A stretch of DNA of 64,000 nt from Escherichia fergusonii ATCC 35469 (GTDB lineage: Bacteria > Pseudomonadota > Gammaproteobacteria > Enterobacterales > Enterobacteriaceae): NCBI RefSeq assembly GCF_000026225.1, contig NC_011740.1, positions 2,728,001-2,792,000 on the forward strand, read 5' to 3'. The notes beneath the pieces are model-generated. The model saw nothing but the letters and a program-made list of their open reading frames with translations, was not told the origin of the DNA and ran no database searches. The position numbers were made by a program, and so were the translations under genes. This document shows, one piece after another, positions 52,472 to 59,739 of this stretch (its first letter is position 1; every line of letters begins with the position of its first letter).

Positions 52472-52758
52472 GCCTTAATTACTCCCTCTTTCAGCCAGAT
52501 AACCTGCGTTCTCGCCATACCTTCCAGCGCGCATTCTTTTGCGTACTCAGCATCGACAAAATGCGTGCGGCGGTCGATTTCGTCGAGACAGGCAGAACAG
52601 GCAATGGTGGCAATAAGGTCTGGCGGTTTAATACCGGTGCCGCACAATCCAGCCAGCCGGATATGTGCCAGTACAGACGTTTCAGGATTGCCATTACATA
52701 CGCCAGGGATTCTTACCTGGCATTCCCGACTACGCGCTGCTTTTCTCAAATCAGCCAT
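52468..52758 (-). CDS. ybcO: YbcO (DUF1364) nuclease-like protein
   Basis: A 96-residue protein nearly identical to DLP12 YbcO. It has four cysteines and two histidines arranged like an HNH/treble-clef site (RECQVRIPGVC, VLAHIRLAGLCGTG, ACSACLDEIDRRTHFVD). It is described in the family as a putative nuclease. I chose ATG 52758 (MADLRKAAR), matching YbcO and following AGGAATC; it overlaps ninE by eight bases. Confidence 0.9.
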   Translation of the reverse strand: MADLRKAARSRECQVRIPGVCNGNPETSVLAHIRLAGLCGTGIKPPDLIATIACSACLDEIDRRTHFVDAEYAKECALEGMARTQVIWLKEGVIKA

Positions 52759-52921
52759 GATTCCTCCTTGCTGCCAGTCGCAACCATTTTTTATCAACCA
52801 GGCTAGCGGTATATCCGAGCAGTGTTGGTATTTCGGATGGCTTCAGCTCAGGCTTACGCTTACGACGATTTGATACTCTGTAGATGTGTCCGTTCATGAC
52901 ACGAATAAGCGGTGTAGCCAT
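52751..52921 (-). CDS. ninE: NinE-family protein
   Basis: A 56-residue basic protein MATPLIRVMNGHIYRVSNRR ending GYTASLVDKKWLRLAARRNHG, the NinE C-terminal pattern (YTA..W..RWLR..AR). It is part of the nin region, function unknown. Its ATG overlaps the ybcN stop (TAATG). Confidence 0.85.
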   Translation of the reverse strand: MATPLIRVMNGHIYRVSNRRKRKPELKPSEIPTLLGYTASLVDKKWLRLAARRNHG

Positions 52922-53376
52922 TACGCCTCCTGCTTGTCGCGGAGCAGCTGGAACTCGCAGCTCTGCGGAATAGTCAGGTGGCAGCCAATATTCACCGCCC
53001 AAGCTTCAACCTTACACAGGAAGATATACATCTCTCCGGTATCAAGATCGGAGGTATGGCGTAACGACTGGATAGCGGTGATCTCACCGGTTACGACATC
53101 AACCAGGTCTTTGGTTTCATAACCGAGATATGTGTGTTTGAGAGCATCTTTTACCCAAGCTGGAGTGGCGAACGTTTTACCACTGCTGATGAGGTATTCA
53201 CTGATTTCGCTGTACCACATGTGGCTGAGTGCATTCTGGGAAAGACTGCGTTTCTCACGCCACGGTTTAAGCACCATGCGAAAGCATTTTCCGTCCTCCA
53301 GATAAGGCTGGATCTGCTGGCCGATAGCGGTGAAGTTGCCGCGATGTAGTTTGATGCCGTCTTGTGGGAGGTTCAC
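52921..53376 (-). CDS. ybcN: YbcN (NinB-like recombination protein)
   Basis: A 151-residue protein close to DLP12 YbcN: LHRGNFTAIGQQIQPYLEDG KCFRMVLKPWREKRSLSQNA, the NinB-type single-stranded DNA-binding fold that acts with recombination mediators (Orf family). The start is GTG at 53374-53376, inside the ylcH stop region (GTGA), so translation is coupled. Confidence 0.88.
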   Translation of the reverse strand: MNLPQDGIKLHRGNFTAIGQQIQPYLEDGKCFRMVLKPWREKRSLSQNALSHMWYSEISEYLISSGKTFATPAWVKDALKHTYLGYETKDLVDVVTGEITAIQSLRHTSDLDTGEMYIFLCKVEAWAVNIGCHLTIPQSCEFQLLRDKQEA

Positions 53377-53474
53377 GCTTCACCTCCGTAGAGGTAAAAC
53401 GCAGAATACAAAAAATCGCAGGTGCATTTCTGCATCTGTGACGGGAGAAGTGAGTTTGGATTGTATGTGCGCAT
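53373..53474 (-). CDS. ylcH: YlcH small protein
   Basis: A 33-residue frame MRTYNPNSLLPSQMQKCTCD then FLYSAFYLYGGEA, matching the small DLP12 gene ylcH that precedes ybcN. Its end overlaps the ybcN start, and the GGAGGTGA within its last codons serves as the ybcN ribosome site, so it may mainly be a coupling leader. Confidence 0.75.
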   Translation of the reverse strand: MRTYNPNSLLPSQMQKCTCDFLYSAFYLYGGEA

Positions 53475-53563
53475 AAACGTCCCCGTTTAGCGCAGAAGTC
53501 ACCGGAGTTGTTCAGGCTCCGATGACATGATTATGGCGGGTTGATTATGGAAAATCAATCAAG

Positions 53564-54073
53564 CTATGTTTCATCGGCGAGGTCATCATCTGTGACAATC
53601 ATGAGGTTAAAGAATGAAATAATGTTTAACCACTGCGAGTAAATATCGCTCGTCATGCTGGTTAGCTCCTCTCCGTGAAAGAAGGCATCAGGCCCAACCT
53701 CATAGTTGAGCTCTTCAAAAAGCTCCATGTTTAATTGGCTAATAAAGAATTGCTTCAGACCTTTCATTGCATCCTGATTGTTGGTATCTGAGTAATTTAT
53801 TATGCTCCCCATTGCCATGTTCAAACATCGAACAATATTGGCTGCGTCATGAAAGCTCCAGTCAGCCCCTTTCTTTCCTTTTGAGTATGAATTCGCTCTC
53901 TCAGCGCAAGCTTTTAATGTCTCGTACAAATACTGCTTTCCTTGCAACTGCAAAGCTTTTTCGGATGTGGCCCTGCTAGCTTCTGAGGATCGCCATGCTA
54001 AATAAGTTGCTACCGCAGATGCGATAGCTGCAATCGCAGAAACTGCATCTATACCGTTATCCCAACCAGACAT
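53564..54073 (-). CDS. Membrane-anchored hypothetical protein
   Basis: A 169-residue protein with one N-terminal hydrophobic helix (DAVSAIAAIASAVATYLAW, residues 9-27) and a helical soluble part with many acidic residues. I do not recognise a family. The layout (single helix, then helical domain) resembles small prophage effectors. It is less GC-rich than its neighbours. Its Shine-Dalgarno GAGGGGG lies in the 3' arm of a terminator-like hairpin (54079-54098), suggesting controlled translation. Confidence 0.65.
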   Translation of the reverse strand: MSGWDNGIDAVSAIAAIASAVATYLAWRSSEASRATSEKALQLQGKQYLYETLKACAERANSYSKGKKGADWSFHDAANIVRCLNMAMGSIINYSDTNNQDAMKGLKQFFISQLNMELFEELNYEVGPDAFFHGEELTSMTSDIYSQWLNIISFFNLMIVTDDDLADET

Positions 54074-54078
54074 AAAAA

Positions 54079-54098
54079 CCCCCTCGATTATTTGAGGG
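54079..54098 (-). promoter_or_regulatory. Hairpin that buries the Shine-Dalgarno of the 53564-54073 gene
   Basis: On the minus strand CCCCTC AAATAATC GAGGGG, then GTTTTT and the start ATG. The GAGGGG arm is the only Shine-Dalgarno candidate, and hairpin plus T-run also reads as an intrinsic terminator. It could be an attenuator, a translational switch, or a terminator that the gene simply follows. Confidence 0.65.
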
Positions 54099-54122
54099 GA
54101 TTATACCTTCAAAGTTTCCGCG

Positions 54123-54317
54123 CTACCCATTCATAACTAAAGCTTTTGCTTTCCAATGAGAAAGCGCGCTATGTTCGCTAGAACCTGTTTCGACTATATG
54201 GCGCCCCCAGGAATCTCCCCATGCCCTCCACGTTGACTTGCCGGTTTGGACTACTGTGACAACATACTCTTTGCCGTCGATGTTAACTTCATGCTGCACT
54301 GGTGATTGTGATTTCAT
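54123..54317 (-). CDS. Small hypothetical phage protein
   Basis: A 64-residue protein: HEVNIDGKEYVVTVVQTGKS TWRAWGDSWGRHIVETGSSE HSALSHWKAKA. It has a compact beta-rich start. I chose ATG 54317 (AGAGG upstream); a start nine codons earlier is possible. Family and function unknown to me. Confidence 0.6.
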   Translation of the reverse strand: MKSQSPVQHEVNIDGKEYVVTVVQTGKSTWRAWGDSWGRHIVETGSSEHSALSHWKAKALVMNG

Positions 54318-54464
54318 TTTCAAACCTCTGCTTATCGTTGACATCGCAATTATGCTGTCACGACATAATCACTTCGCCTCCTGCTGCGGTGCTGCTGCGA
54401 TCATGGCCTTCCATTGGTGGTCTGGGCTCCATAATCTACCGCCATCTTCACACTCTTCCTGCGC

Positions 54465-55175
54465 CTAATGGTACGCCTCACGCATTTCTGGAGTTGGCTC
54501 CTTAGGAACCAGCACCCAACCATCCGGAATCACCGGAGAGTTGCTGACGGGCGACTCGGAAATTTTTGGCGAAGAATCTAGGGCTGGCGCGGTCTGCATG
54601 GTGGTGGGCGACTCGGCTTTTTCGGCACCCTGAAGCATGGCGTCGCGGCATCCGTCATACGCTTCTTTCATAGCATCACGCACCCATCCGACAGGTTTCT
54701 GCTCAGTCAACTCACACCATTTCTCGAATGTGGGCACAGATACCGGAACTGGCGGTGCTGCATAAAGCGCCTGACAACTCCAGCCAGACCAGTGAGCACC
54801 CTCCGCTCTCTCATCATCTTCAGGGCGAACAAGCGTGACTTCGCTCGGGTGTTTCCTGTGTGACCACAGCCAGGCTACGGTTTCGGCATTGGCTGGCTCT
54901 GGCGGGGCGGAGTAAAAATACTCATCCTCAATCCCATCAACGGGCTTTGAGAAGCCGATAAAATCACCATAATGCCAAGGATAGGGGCCGTATGGCTCAG
55001 AGGTCACACGACGCCACCGGTGAATGGCAGGCTCCGCTTCGAGCGATGCCAGCGCGATACGCAGTGCCGCCAGCGTGTTGCTGTCGCCTTCGTCCAGACC
55101 GAACGGGATTTCATCTCTGGCTGCTTCCATGTCGGCAATTTTCTGCTGCAGCCATTGTTTGGTAATAGTGCTCAT
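54465..55175 (-). CDS. DUF551-type Ead/Ea22-like protein, ended by a premature amber codon
   Basis: A 236-residue accessory phage protein with a modular makeup: an N-terminal helical part (QQKIADMEAARDEIPFGL), a middle segment with W and Y residues, and a C-terminal DUF551-like end GWVLVPKEPTPEMREAYH. The frame stops at TAG (54465-54467). Beyond it the same frame continues AQEECEDGGRLWSPDHQWKA MIAAAPQQEAK to TGA at 54369-54371, which is the usual family ending (W..MIAAAP). So the C-terminus was probably cut by a point mutation, or the amber codon is read through. It overlaps the next upstream gene as ATGA. Confidence 0.75.
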   Translation of the reverse strand: MSTITKQWLQQKIADMEAARDEIPFGLDEGDSNTLAALRIALASLEAEPAIHRWRRVTSEPYGPYPWHYGDFIGFSKPVDGIEDEYFYSAPPEPANAETVAWLWSHRKHPSEVTLVRPEDDERAEGAHWSGWSCQALYAAPPVPVSVPTFEKWCELTEQKPVGWVRDAMKEAYDGCRDAMLQGAEKAESPTTMQTAPALDSSPKISESPVSNSPVIPDGWVLVPKEPTPEMREAYH

Positions 55176-55585
55176 GATGCCTCTCCTTTACCGGATGCGG
55201 CGGCGATCAGCTTCTGCGCCTGCTGAATGTCAGGATTGCCTGCAATCATCACTTCTGGCGCGTCACAGTCACCGCCAAGGTCAAGAATGCGCTCATGTCC
55301 GGTACGCAGGCAGGATTTGTATCCTGAAACCGTCTGCTTGAGCGATTCGGTCAGCACAGCAATCCTCTGGTCTTTGGCTTCCAGCTCATCCAGCAGCGCC
55401 AGCACTGTGGCTGGGTTGGCTGCGGAGTTCAGCGCGTTCAAGGCAGTGATATCTGCATCAAGCTGAGTTCCTTCTGCCAGTGAGATATCGAAAATGTCAT
55501 CAGGCGGCATAACACTAAGGCGCTCATGCGCACCAACTGCTGCCTCAGCGATTTCACGTAATGCGCGTTTGTCGATGTTGCTCAT
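55172..55585 (-). CDS. Ead/Ea22-like phage protein
   Basis: A 137-residue protein with the Ea22/Ead look: MSNIDKRALREIAEAAVGAH at the start, ANPATVLALLDELEAKDQRI AVL with a short coiled coil, and a variable C-terminus. These genes are highly recombined cargo of lambdoid early regions; function unknown. It starts with the same MSNIDK as the next gene upstream, a sign of modular shuffling. It overlaps neighbours by four bases at each end. Confidence 0.7.
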   Translation of the reverse strand: MSNIDKRALREIAEAAVGAHERLSVMPPDDIFDISLAEGTQLDADITALNALNSAANPATVLALLDELEAKDQRIAVLTESLKQTVSGYKSCLRTGHERILDLGGDCDAPEVMIAGNPDIQQAQKLIAAASGKGEAS

Positions 55586-55812
55586 TCTTCATCCTCCAAC
55601 TCAGATACGGCGTCCATTACATCTGAGCCGCGAATGGTTTCGAATGCCACGCAAGCCATTTCAAAGCACAGGCGCTCATGCGGGTGCGGAGATTGCCAAT
55701 ACTTGAAGCCAGGACGATGCGAATAGCCCTGCATCGCATAAAACTCTCCGGCCAATTCAATGGCGGCATCCACCAGTTCACGGTTTGTCATTGGTTTGTC
55801 GATGTTGCTCAT
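55582..55812 (-). CDS. Hypothetical early phage protein
   Basis: A 76-residue protein MSNIDKPMTNRELVDAAIEL AGEFYAMQG... ending in an acidic tail (SELEDEE). It shares its first six residues with the downstream neighbour. I cannot name the family with confidence. It is part of the chain of genes overlapping by ATGA. Confidence 0.6.
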   Translation of the reverse strand: MSNIDKPMTNRELVDAAIELAGEFYAMQGYSHRPGFKYWQSPHPHERLCFEMACVAFETIRGSDVMDAVSELEDEE

Positions 55813-56009
55813 TGGGCGGCCTCCTGGATTAACTTTTCGAGAATGGCATCAAGGGCTTTCCGTTTTCCGATATACCCGCCACCAACCCACTCTCCACGAA
55901 GCAAGGCGTAATATTTCCCGTCGTCTTCGTGATACGGTCCTCGGATAGACCAGTCGGTTGTGATGGCGTCGATAGCCTTTTTAGTTTCTGCGAAATCCAT
56001 CATGCTCAT
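55809..56009 (-). CDS. Hypothetical early phage protein
   Basis: A 66-residue protein starting MSMMDFAETKKAIDAITTDW, with YALLRGEWVGGGYIGKRKAL DAILEKLIQ. It is small and unrecognised. ATG 56009 overlaps the ren stop (ATGA), which fixes the start. Confidence 0.6.
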   Translation of the reverse strand: MSMMDFAETKKAIDAITTDWSIRGPYHEDDGKYYALLRGEWVGGGYIGKRKALDAILEKLIQEAAQ

Positions 56010-56299
56010 ACCCCTACCCTCCCCCAAACCATCAACACCCGCTTCATCGCGGCACTCTGGCGACACTCCTTAAAAATCAGGTTAGTGCTCACCTTTCCTT
56101 CCCGTTCTTCCCTGGTAGCGAATCTGTAATACACCGTTCGCCAGACCTTACCATCAATGACCAAGATTCCTGCCCGCGCCATTTTAGCCGCAGCCTGATT
56201 TATGCTGGTTACTGTTGCGCCTGTTGCCGCAGCTACATCCGGCGCGCAGAAAGTCCGGTGCGTTTTCAGGTAGTGAAGAATTGCCTCTTTGCCTGTCAT
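56006..56299 (-). CDS. ren: Ren (lambda-type Rex exclusion escape protein)
   Basis: A 97-residue protein nearly identical to lambda Ren over the first 90 residues: a winged-helix-like MTGKEAILHYLKTHRTFCAP DVAAATGATVTSINQAAAKM ARAG. In lambda, Ren protects the phage from RexAB-mediated exclusion. It follows P with a four-base overlap, as in lambda. The repressor-side cassette here is not rexAB, so its benefit would be against other lysogens. Confidence 0.92.
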   Translation of the reverse strand: MTGKEAILHYLKTHRTFCAPDVAAATGATVTSINQAAAKMARAGILVIDGKVWRTVYYRFATREEREGKVSTNLIFKECRQSAAMKRVLMVWGRVGV

Positions 56300-56997
56300 A
56301 CACTGGCTCCTTTCAGTCCGAACTTAGCTTTGATTTCTGCGATCTTCGCCAGAGCCTGAGCCCGGTTAAGTGGTCTACCGCCCATGACAGGAAGTTGTTT
56401 TACTGGTTCAGGTATAGCCTCACCACGGTTAATTCGTGCGGTCATACAGGACAGTTCATCGGCAGCCTTGCGCCGTAATTCCGCGTCAGTCAACGCATTG
56501 GCCCGCATGTTCTGATACAGGTTGGTAACCAGCCAGTAGTGCGCGTTTGATTTCCACGGATAAGACTCCGCATCCGGATACAGGCCTCGCTTCCGGCAAT
56601 ACTCGTAAACCATATCAACCAGCTCGCTGACGTTTGGCAGTCCGGCGATAACGGATGCTTCTTCCCGGCACCATGCAACAAACTGCCCGGGTGATGGCAG
56701 GAATGGTCGATTCTGCCGACGGGCTACGCGCATTCCTGCGTTAACCTGTTCCATTGTGGTGATCCCGTTTTCCCGGAAAGCCAGAACCCACTGGCGGCGG
56801 ATTTCGTTCAGTTCGTTCTGATCCCGGTTAGCCAGGCTCGCAGGGAAAGTTGCCAGTAACTGGCTGAACACACCGTTGATGATCTGCGCTACCTGCTGTA
56901 CCTGCGGCTTTTCGTCGTACTGTTCCAGCATATTGTTGGCGATCCGGCGCATCTGCTCACGGTCAAAGTTAACCATCTGTGCGGCGATGTTTTTCAT
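56296..56997 (-). CDS. P: Replication protein P (helicase loader)
   Basis: A 233-residue protein, practically lambda P: MKNIAAQMVNFDREQMRRIA at the start and MGGRPLNRAQALAKIAEIKA KFGLKGASV at the end. P captures host DnaB helicase and delivers it to O at the origin. It overlaps O by four bases and ren by four. Confidence 0.96.
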   Translation of the reverse strand: MKNIAAQMVNFDREQMRRIANNMLEQYDEKPQVQQVAQIINGVFSQLLATFPASLANRDQNELNEIRRQWVLAFRENGITTMEQVNAGMRVARRQNRPFLPSPGQFVAWCREEASVIAGLPNVSELVDMVYEYCRKRGLYPDAESYPWKSNAHYWLVTNLYQNMRANALTDAELRRKAADELSCMTARINRGEAIPEPVKQLPVMGGRPLNRAQALAKIAEIKAKFGLKGASV

Positions 56998-57923
56998 AAA
57001 TCCACCCCGTAAATCCAGTCAGTGTTCGTCAGGTCGAGTTTTGGTTTGCCGGCTGTCACGCCAGCCTGTTGCTTGTTTCGGTTGATTTCGAGCTGGGTCC
57101 ACTTGTCGCGGAGTTTGGCCGGACTCAGCACGTTACCGGACCAGAAGTTGTCCTGGCATGCCCAGCGGAACAGTACACACATATCGCGGTGGTTACGCCC
57201 GTCACGCTCACGCATCAGGCGGATATCGTTAGCCCACCCTGCAAAATTCGGTTTTCTGGCTGATGGCGCGATGGTCTTCACCATGTCAAACATCCACTCT
57301 GCGGCGGTCAGGTCTTCTGCTGTCCCCCACTTGCTGCCGCTCTGAATCGCAGCATCCGGTTTCACCACAGGAAGGTCGTTTTCTGGCTGGTCAGAGTATT
57401 CGCCAGAATTCTCGGACGAATAAGGTTTTATATTGTCTTTTGTTAGTTTGTCTTTTGTGTTTACCTGATTCGGGTAAGTGCCTTTACCTGATTTGGGTAA
57501 ACTTTTCTTACCTGATTCAGGTAAATTTACCTCTTTCAGGTAAACTTTATTTTTCTTACCTGATTCGGGTAATGTTGACCATTCACTGACCACATTATTA
57601 ATGCCTATATTCCGCCCGCTCTGAATAAAAATCCCACGCTTTACCAGAACACTTTTTGCAGCAGAACACTTGTGCGGCAATATCCCGGTCAACTCGGAAA
57701 GTTGCTCGTTGCTCACCCAATCCAGTTTTTTATTAAAGCCATATGTTTTGCGCATGACAGCCAGGAAGACCAGAAGCTGGTGCTGTGTTAATCCGGCCAG
57801 CATTACAGCTTCCAGCAACTCATTTGCAATGCGCGTATAACCATCATCGAGATCTGCCACGCGCGGCTCCTTTTGTGCCGCATCCGGCACAGGAAAATTG
57901 AATATCTCAGCAGTGTTTGCCAT
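56994..57923 (-). CDS. O: Replication initiator O with internal origin
   Basis: A 309-residue initiator. The C-terminal half (from SSENSGEYSDQPENDLPVVK to TNTDWIYGVDL) is almost identical to lambda O and should bind P. The N-terminal origin-binding half (winged helix, NEQLSELTGILPHKCSAAKS) differs, matching the different iterons inside the gene. I chose ATG 57923 (MANTAEIFNF), preceded by GGGAGGAATT; a 30-residue upstream extension has no support. The repeat-encoded peptide LPESGKK recurs in the middle. Confidence 0.95.
   Translation of the reverse strand: MANTAEIFNFPVPDAAQKEPRVADLDDGYTRIANELLEAVMLAGLTQHQLLVFLAVMRKTYGFNKKLDWVSNEQLSELTGILPHKCSAAKSVLVKRGIFIQSGRNIGINNVVSEWSTLPESGKKNKVYLKEVNLPESGKKSLPKSGKGTYPNQVNTKDKLTKDNIKPYSSENSGEYSDQPENDLPVVKPDAAIQSGSKWGTAEDLTAAEWMFDMVKTIAPSARKPNFAGWANDIRLMRERDGRNHRDMCVLFRWACQDNFWSGNVLSPAKLRDKWTQLEINRNKQQAGVTAGKPKLDLTNTDWIYGVDL
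57461..57572. other. Phage replication origin: five iterons inside O
   Basis: Five 17-base near-palindromes of the type TTACCTGATTCGGGTAA begin at 57461, 57484, 57508, 57527 and 57556. An AT-rich stretch follows toward the 3' end of O (about 57400-57460), the likely melting region. Lambda has four 18-base iterons at the same place; the sequence here differs, in line with the diverged O N-terminus. Confidence 0.92.
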
Positions 57924-58009
57924 AATTCCTCCCGCAATGAGTGTGTTACGATTTGCACCTGAAAGTCGGTTCTGTTCCCGCAGACCGACTTTCGCCATTT
58001 TTAAACCTG

Positions 58010-58549
58010 TCATATTGCCCCCAACATGGTGGTAACCATCGCCATCAATGGACCAGCCAGATCCGGGTCCACACGAAACATCGACACAATACCTTCACTC
58101 ATCTCCTTCAGTTTCTGGTGGCGTGGTGCGTTGAGAATGACAGCCTGTTTTGCCTCACTGAGTTCCTTTTCCATTTCAGCCAACCGAGTCATGAAGCTAT
58201 CCTGCTCAACCAGGTAACCGCGATATTCCAGCGGTAGTACCGCCAGAATTGCCGGGGTCAGTTCACGCACGTTATTTCGGTATTTTTCAGAATCGAATTT
58301 GTTATCGAGGAAGCGGAACAGCTTCTGGCGTGCACGGCTGACATCATCAGGGAAATCGATGGTGCCGCCGCCCTGCTCCCGATACTCATTCACAATGAGT
58401 GCGGCAACAACATCCTGATTATCTGCAGCCGACCAGGCGCGGACGGCATCACGGATTTTTTCGTGGCCTGGCACCTGTTTTGTTTGAGAACGATTTATCA
58501 CCGCAGTCGGGCTAAATCCGCTAGTCTGTTGGTATGTAAGTGGTTGCAT
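58010..58549 (-). CDS. YdaT-family protein (CII-position regulator/toxin)
   Basis: A 179-residue protein of the YdaT family, known from the Rac prophage, where the ydaS-ydaT pair stands in the cro-cII position and YdaT acts as a DNA-binding CII-like regulator that is toxic when overproduced. Visible features: DAVRAWSAADNQDVVAALIV NEYREQGGGTIDFP, ELTPAILAVLPLEYRGYL, then a coiled coil RLAEMEKELSEAKQAVI. I chose ATG 58549, with AAGG eight bases upstream; ATG 58555 is possible. It is transcribed from PR after YdaS. Confidence 0.82.
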   Translation of the reverse strand: MQPLTYQQTSGFSPTAVINRSQTKQVPGHEKIRDAVRAWSAADNQDVVAALIVNEYREQGGGTIDFPDDVSRARQKLFRFLDNKFDSEKYRNNVRELTPAILAVLPLEYRGYLVEQDSFMTRLAEMEKELSEAKQAVILNAPRHQKLKEMSEGIVSMFRVDPDLAGPLMAMVTTMLGAI

Positions 58550-58579
58550 AGTCATTGCCTTATCAGTTAACGCCGCAGT

Positions 58580-58807
58580 TTAGGCGGCAGAATTACTCGC
58601 GTTAAACAATGGTGCGAGGTCGGGACGAATATCTGCTGGTTTAATCTTTCCACCAGTGGCTGAGACAATTTTCATTACATAGCGGGCATCAATTCCGCCA
58701 CCGTGTAGCCAACGCCAAACTGTGGGTTGGGCTACACCGCATAGATCTGCCAGTCGTTTTTGACTACCTGTAATACTGATTGCGAGTTGAATGGTTTGAT
58801 TTGTCAT
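58580..58807 (-). CDS. YdaS-family Cro-like repressor
   Basis: A 75-residue helix-turn-helix protein: AISITGSQKRLADLCGVAQP TVWRWLHGGGIDARYVMKI, the YdaS/Cro pattern. It is the first gene from PR and should repress PRM and PR like Cro. ATG 58807 follows AGGAATTGATA; the longer form would use TTG. Its recognition helix segment AQPTVWRW is close to AQPTIWRL of the opposing repressor, consistent with shared operators. Confidence 0.88.
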   Translation of the reverse strand: MTNQTIQLAISITGSQKRLADLCGVAQPTVWRWLHGGGIDARYVMKIVSATGGKIKPADIRPDLAPLFNASNSAA

Positions 58808-58838
58808 TATCAATTCCTATTGGTATTGCAATGAATGA

Positions 58839-58867
58839 ATAATAGCAATGAGTATTAACCCAAGCAA
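58839..58867 (-). promoter_or_regulatory. PR promoter with operator
   Basis: On the minus strand TTGCTT (58867-58862), 17 bases, TATTAT (58844-58839). The operator AATAGCAATGAGTATT (58841-58856) covers the -10 and spacer. The same arrangement occurs at PL (61561-61589). A partial second site, CAATAGCAAAA, begins at 58865. Confidence 0.8.
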
Positions 58868-58880
58868 TAGCAAAACGTGT

Positions 58881-58908
58881 TTTGACCATCAATACGCAAG
58901 CGTATAAA
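58881..58908 (+). promoter_or_regulatory. PRM promoter of the repressor gene
   Basis: TTTGAC (58881-58886), then a spacer of 16 and TATAAA (58903-58908). The repressor ATG is only ten bases past the -10, so the mRNA would start at or just before the AUG, as for lambda cI from PRM. Confidence 0.65.
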
Positions 58909-58917
58909 TTAAAACTT

Positions 58918-59610
58918 ATGAAAAAAGAAACTCTTGCTGATCGCTTAAATCTAGCGATGGAACAATCTGGAATGTCTCAAGGCGCTCTTGCAAAGGCGTC
59001 TGGCGTAGCTCAACCCACAATCTGGAGACTGACAAGCGGCAACGCGCGCGGCTCAACAAAAATTGTTGAAATAGCTAATGCATTGGGTGTTCGAACAGAA
59101 TGGCTCTCTTCAGGCATAGGCCCGATGAGAAATGACGGTCAACAATCAGGGAAGCCTGCTGTCAGCCATTCCAAATACTTCAAAATTGACGTTCTTGATA
59201 TAGAAGTCAGTGCCGGGCCGGGTGTAATCAACCGTGAGTTTGTAGAAGTTCTACGCTCGGTTGAATACTCGTTTGACGATGCTCGTCACATGTTCGATGG
59301 CAGGAAGGCGGAAAATATCCGCATCATTAACGTGCGTGGTGACAGCATGTCAGGAACGATCGAACCAGGTGATCTGCTGTTCGTTGATATCACGGTTAAA
59401 TCTTTCGACGGTGATGGTATCTATGCGTTTCTGTATGACGACACCGCCCATGTAAAACGCCTGCAAATGATGAAGGATAAGCTGCTGGTTATCTCTGATA
59501 ACAAGAGCTACTCACCGTGGGACCCGATCGAGAAAGACGAGATGAACCGCGTGTTCATCTTCGGGAAAGTCATCGGGAGCATGCCGCAGACATATAGAAA
59601 GCATGGGTAG
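58918..59610 (+). CDS. CI-type prophage repressor (XRE-S24/LexA fold)
   Basis: A 230-residue repressor. The N-terminal helix-turn-helix is LNLAMEQSGMSQGALAKASG VAQPTIWRLTSG (residues about 8-40). The C-terminal LexA/UmuD-type autoprotease domain has the serine motif GDSMSGTIEPGDLLF and the lysine in DDTAHVKRLQ; a candidate AG cleavage bond is in VSAGPG near 100. It should hold lysogeny and be inactivated by RecA in SOS. ATG 58918 is chosen from the domain start and PRM position; no ribosome site is visible, as expected for a leaderless message. A start 12 codons earlier would lie inside the promoter. Confidence 0.9.
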   Translation: MKKETLADRLNLAMEQSGMSQGALAKASGVAQPTIWRLTSGNARGSTKIVEIANALGVRTEWLSSGIGPMRNDGQQSGKPAVSHSKYFKIDVLDIEVSAGPGVINREFVEVLRSVEYSFDDARHMFDGRKAENIRIINVRGDSMSGTIEPGDLLFVDITVKSFDGDGIYAFLYDDTAHVKRLQMMKDKLLVISDNKSYSPWDPIEKDEMNRVFIFGKVIGSMPQTYRKHG

Positions 59611-59739
59611 AAATCAGAACAAAATTATGCACTTCGCTTTTCAGCTTACTGTAGTAAGGCAATAAATTAGGCTTGACGTTAGCTATCAGGTGCACAACAA
59701 TAATTGTTGAATAATAGGTTTTTTTAACTAGGTGATAAC

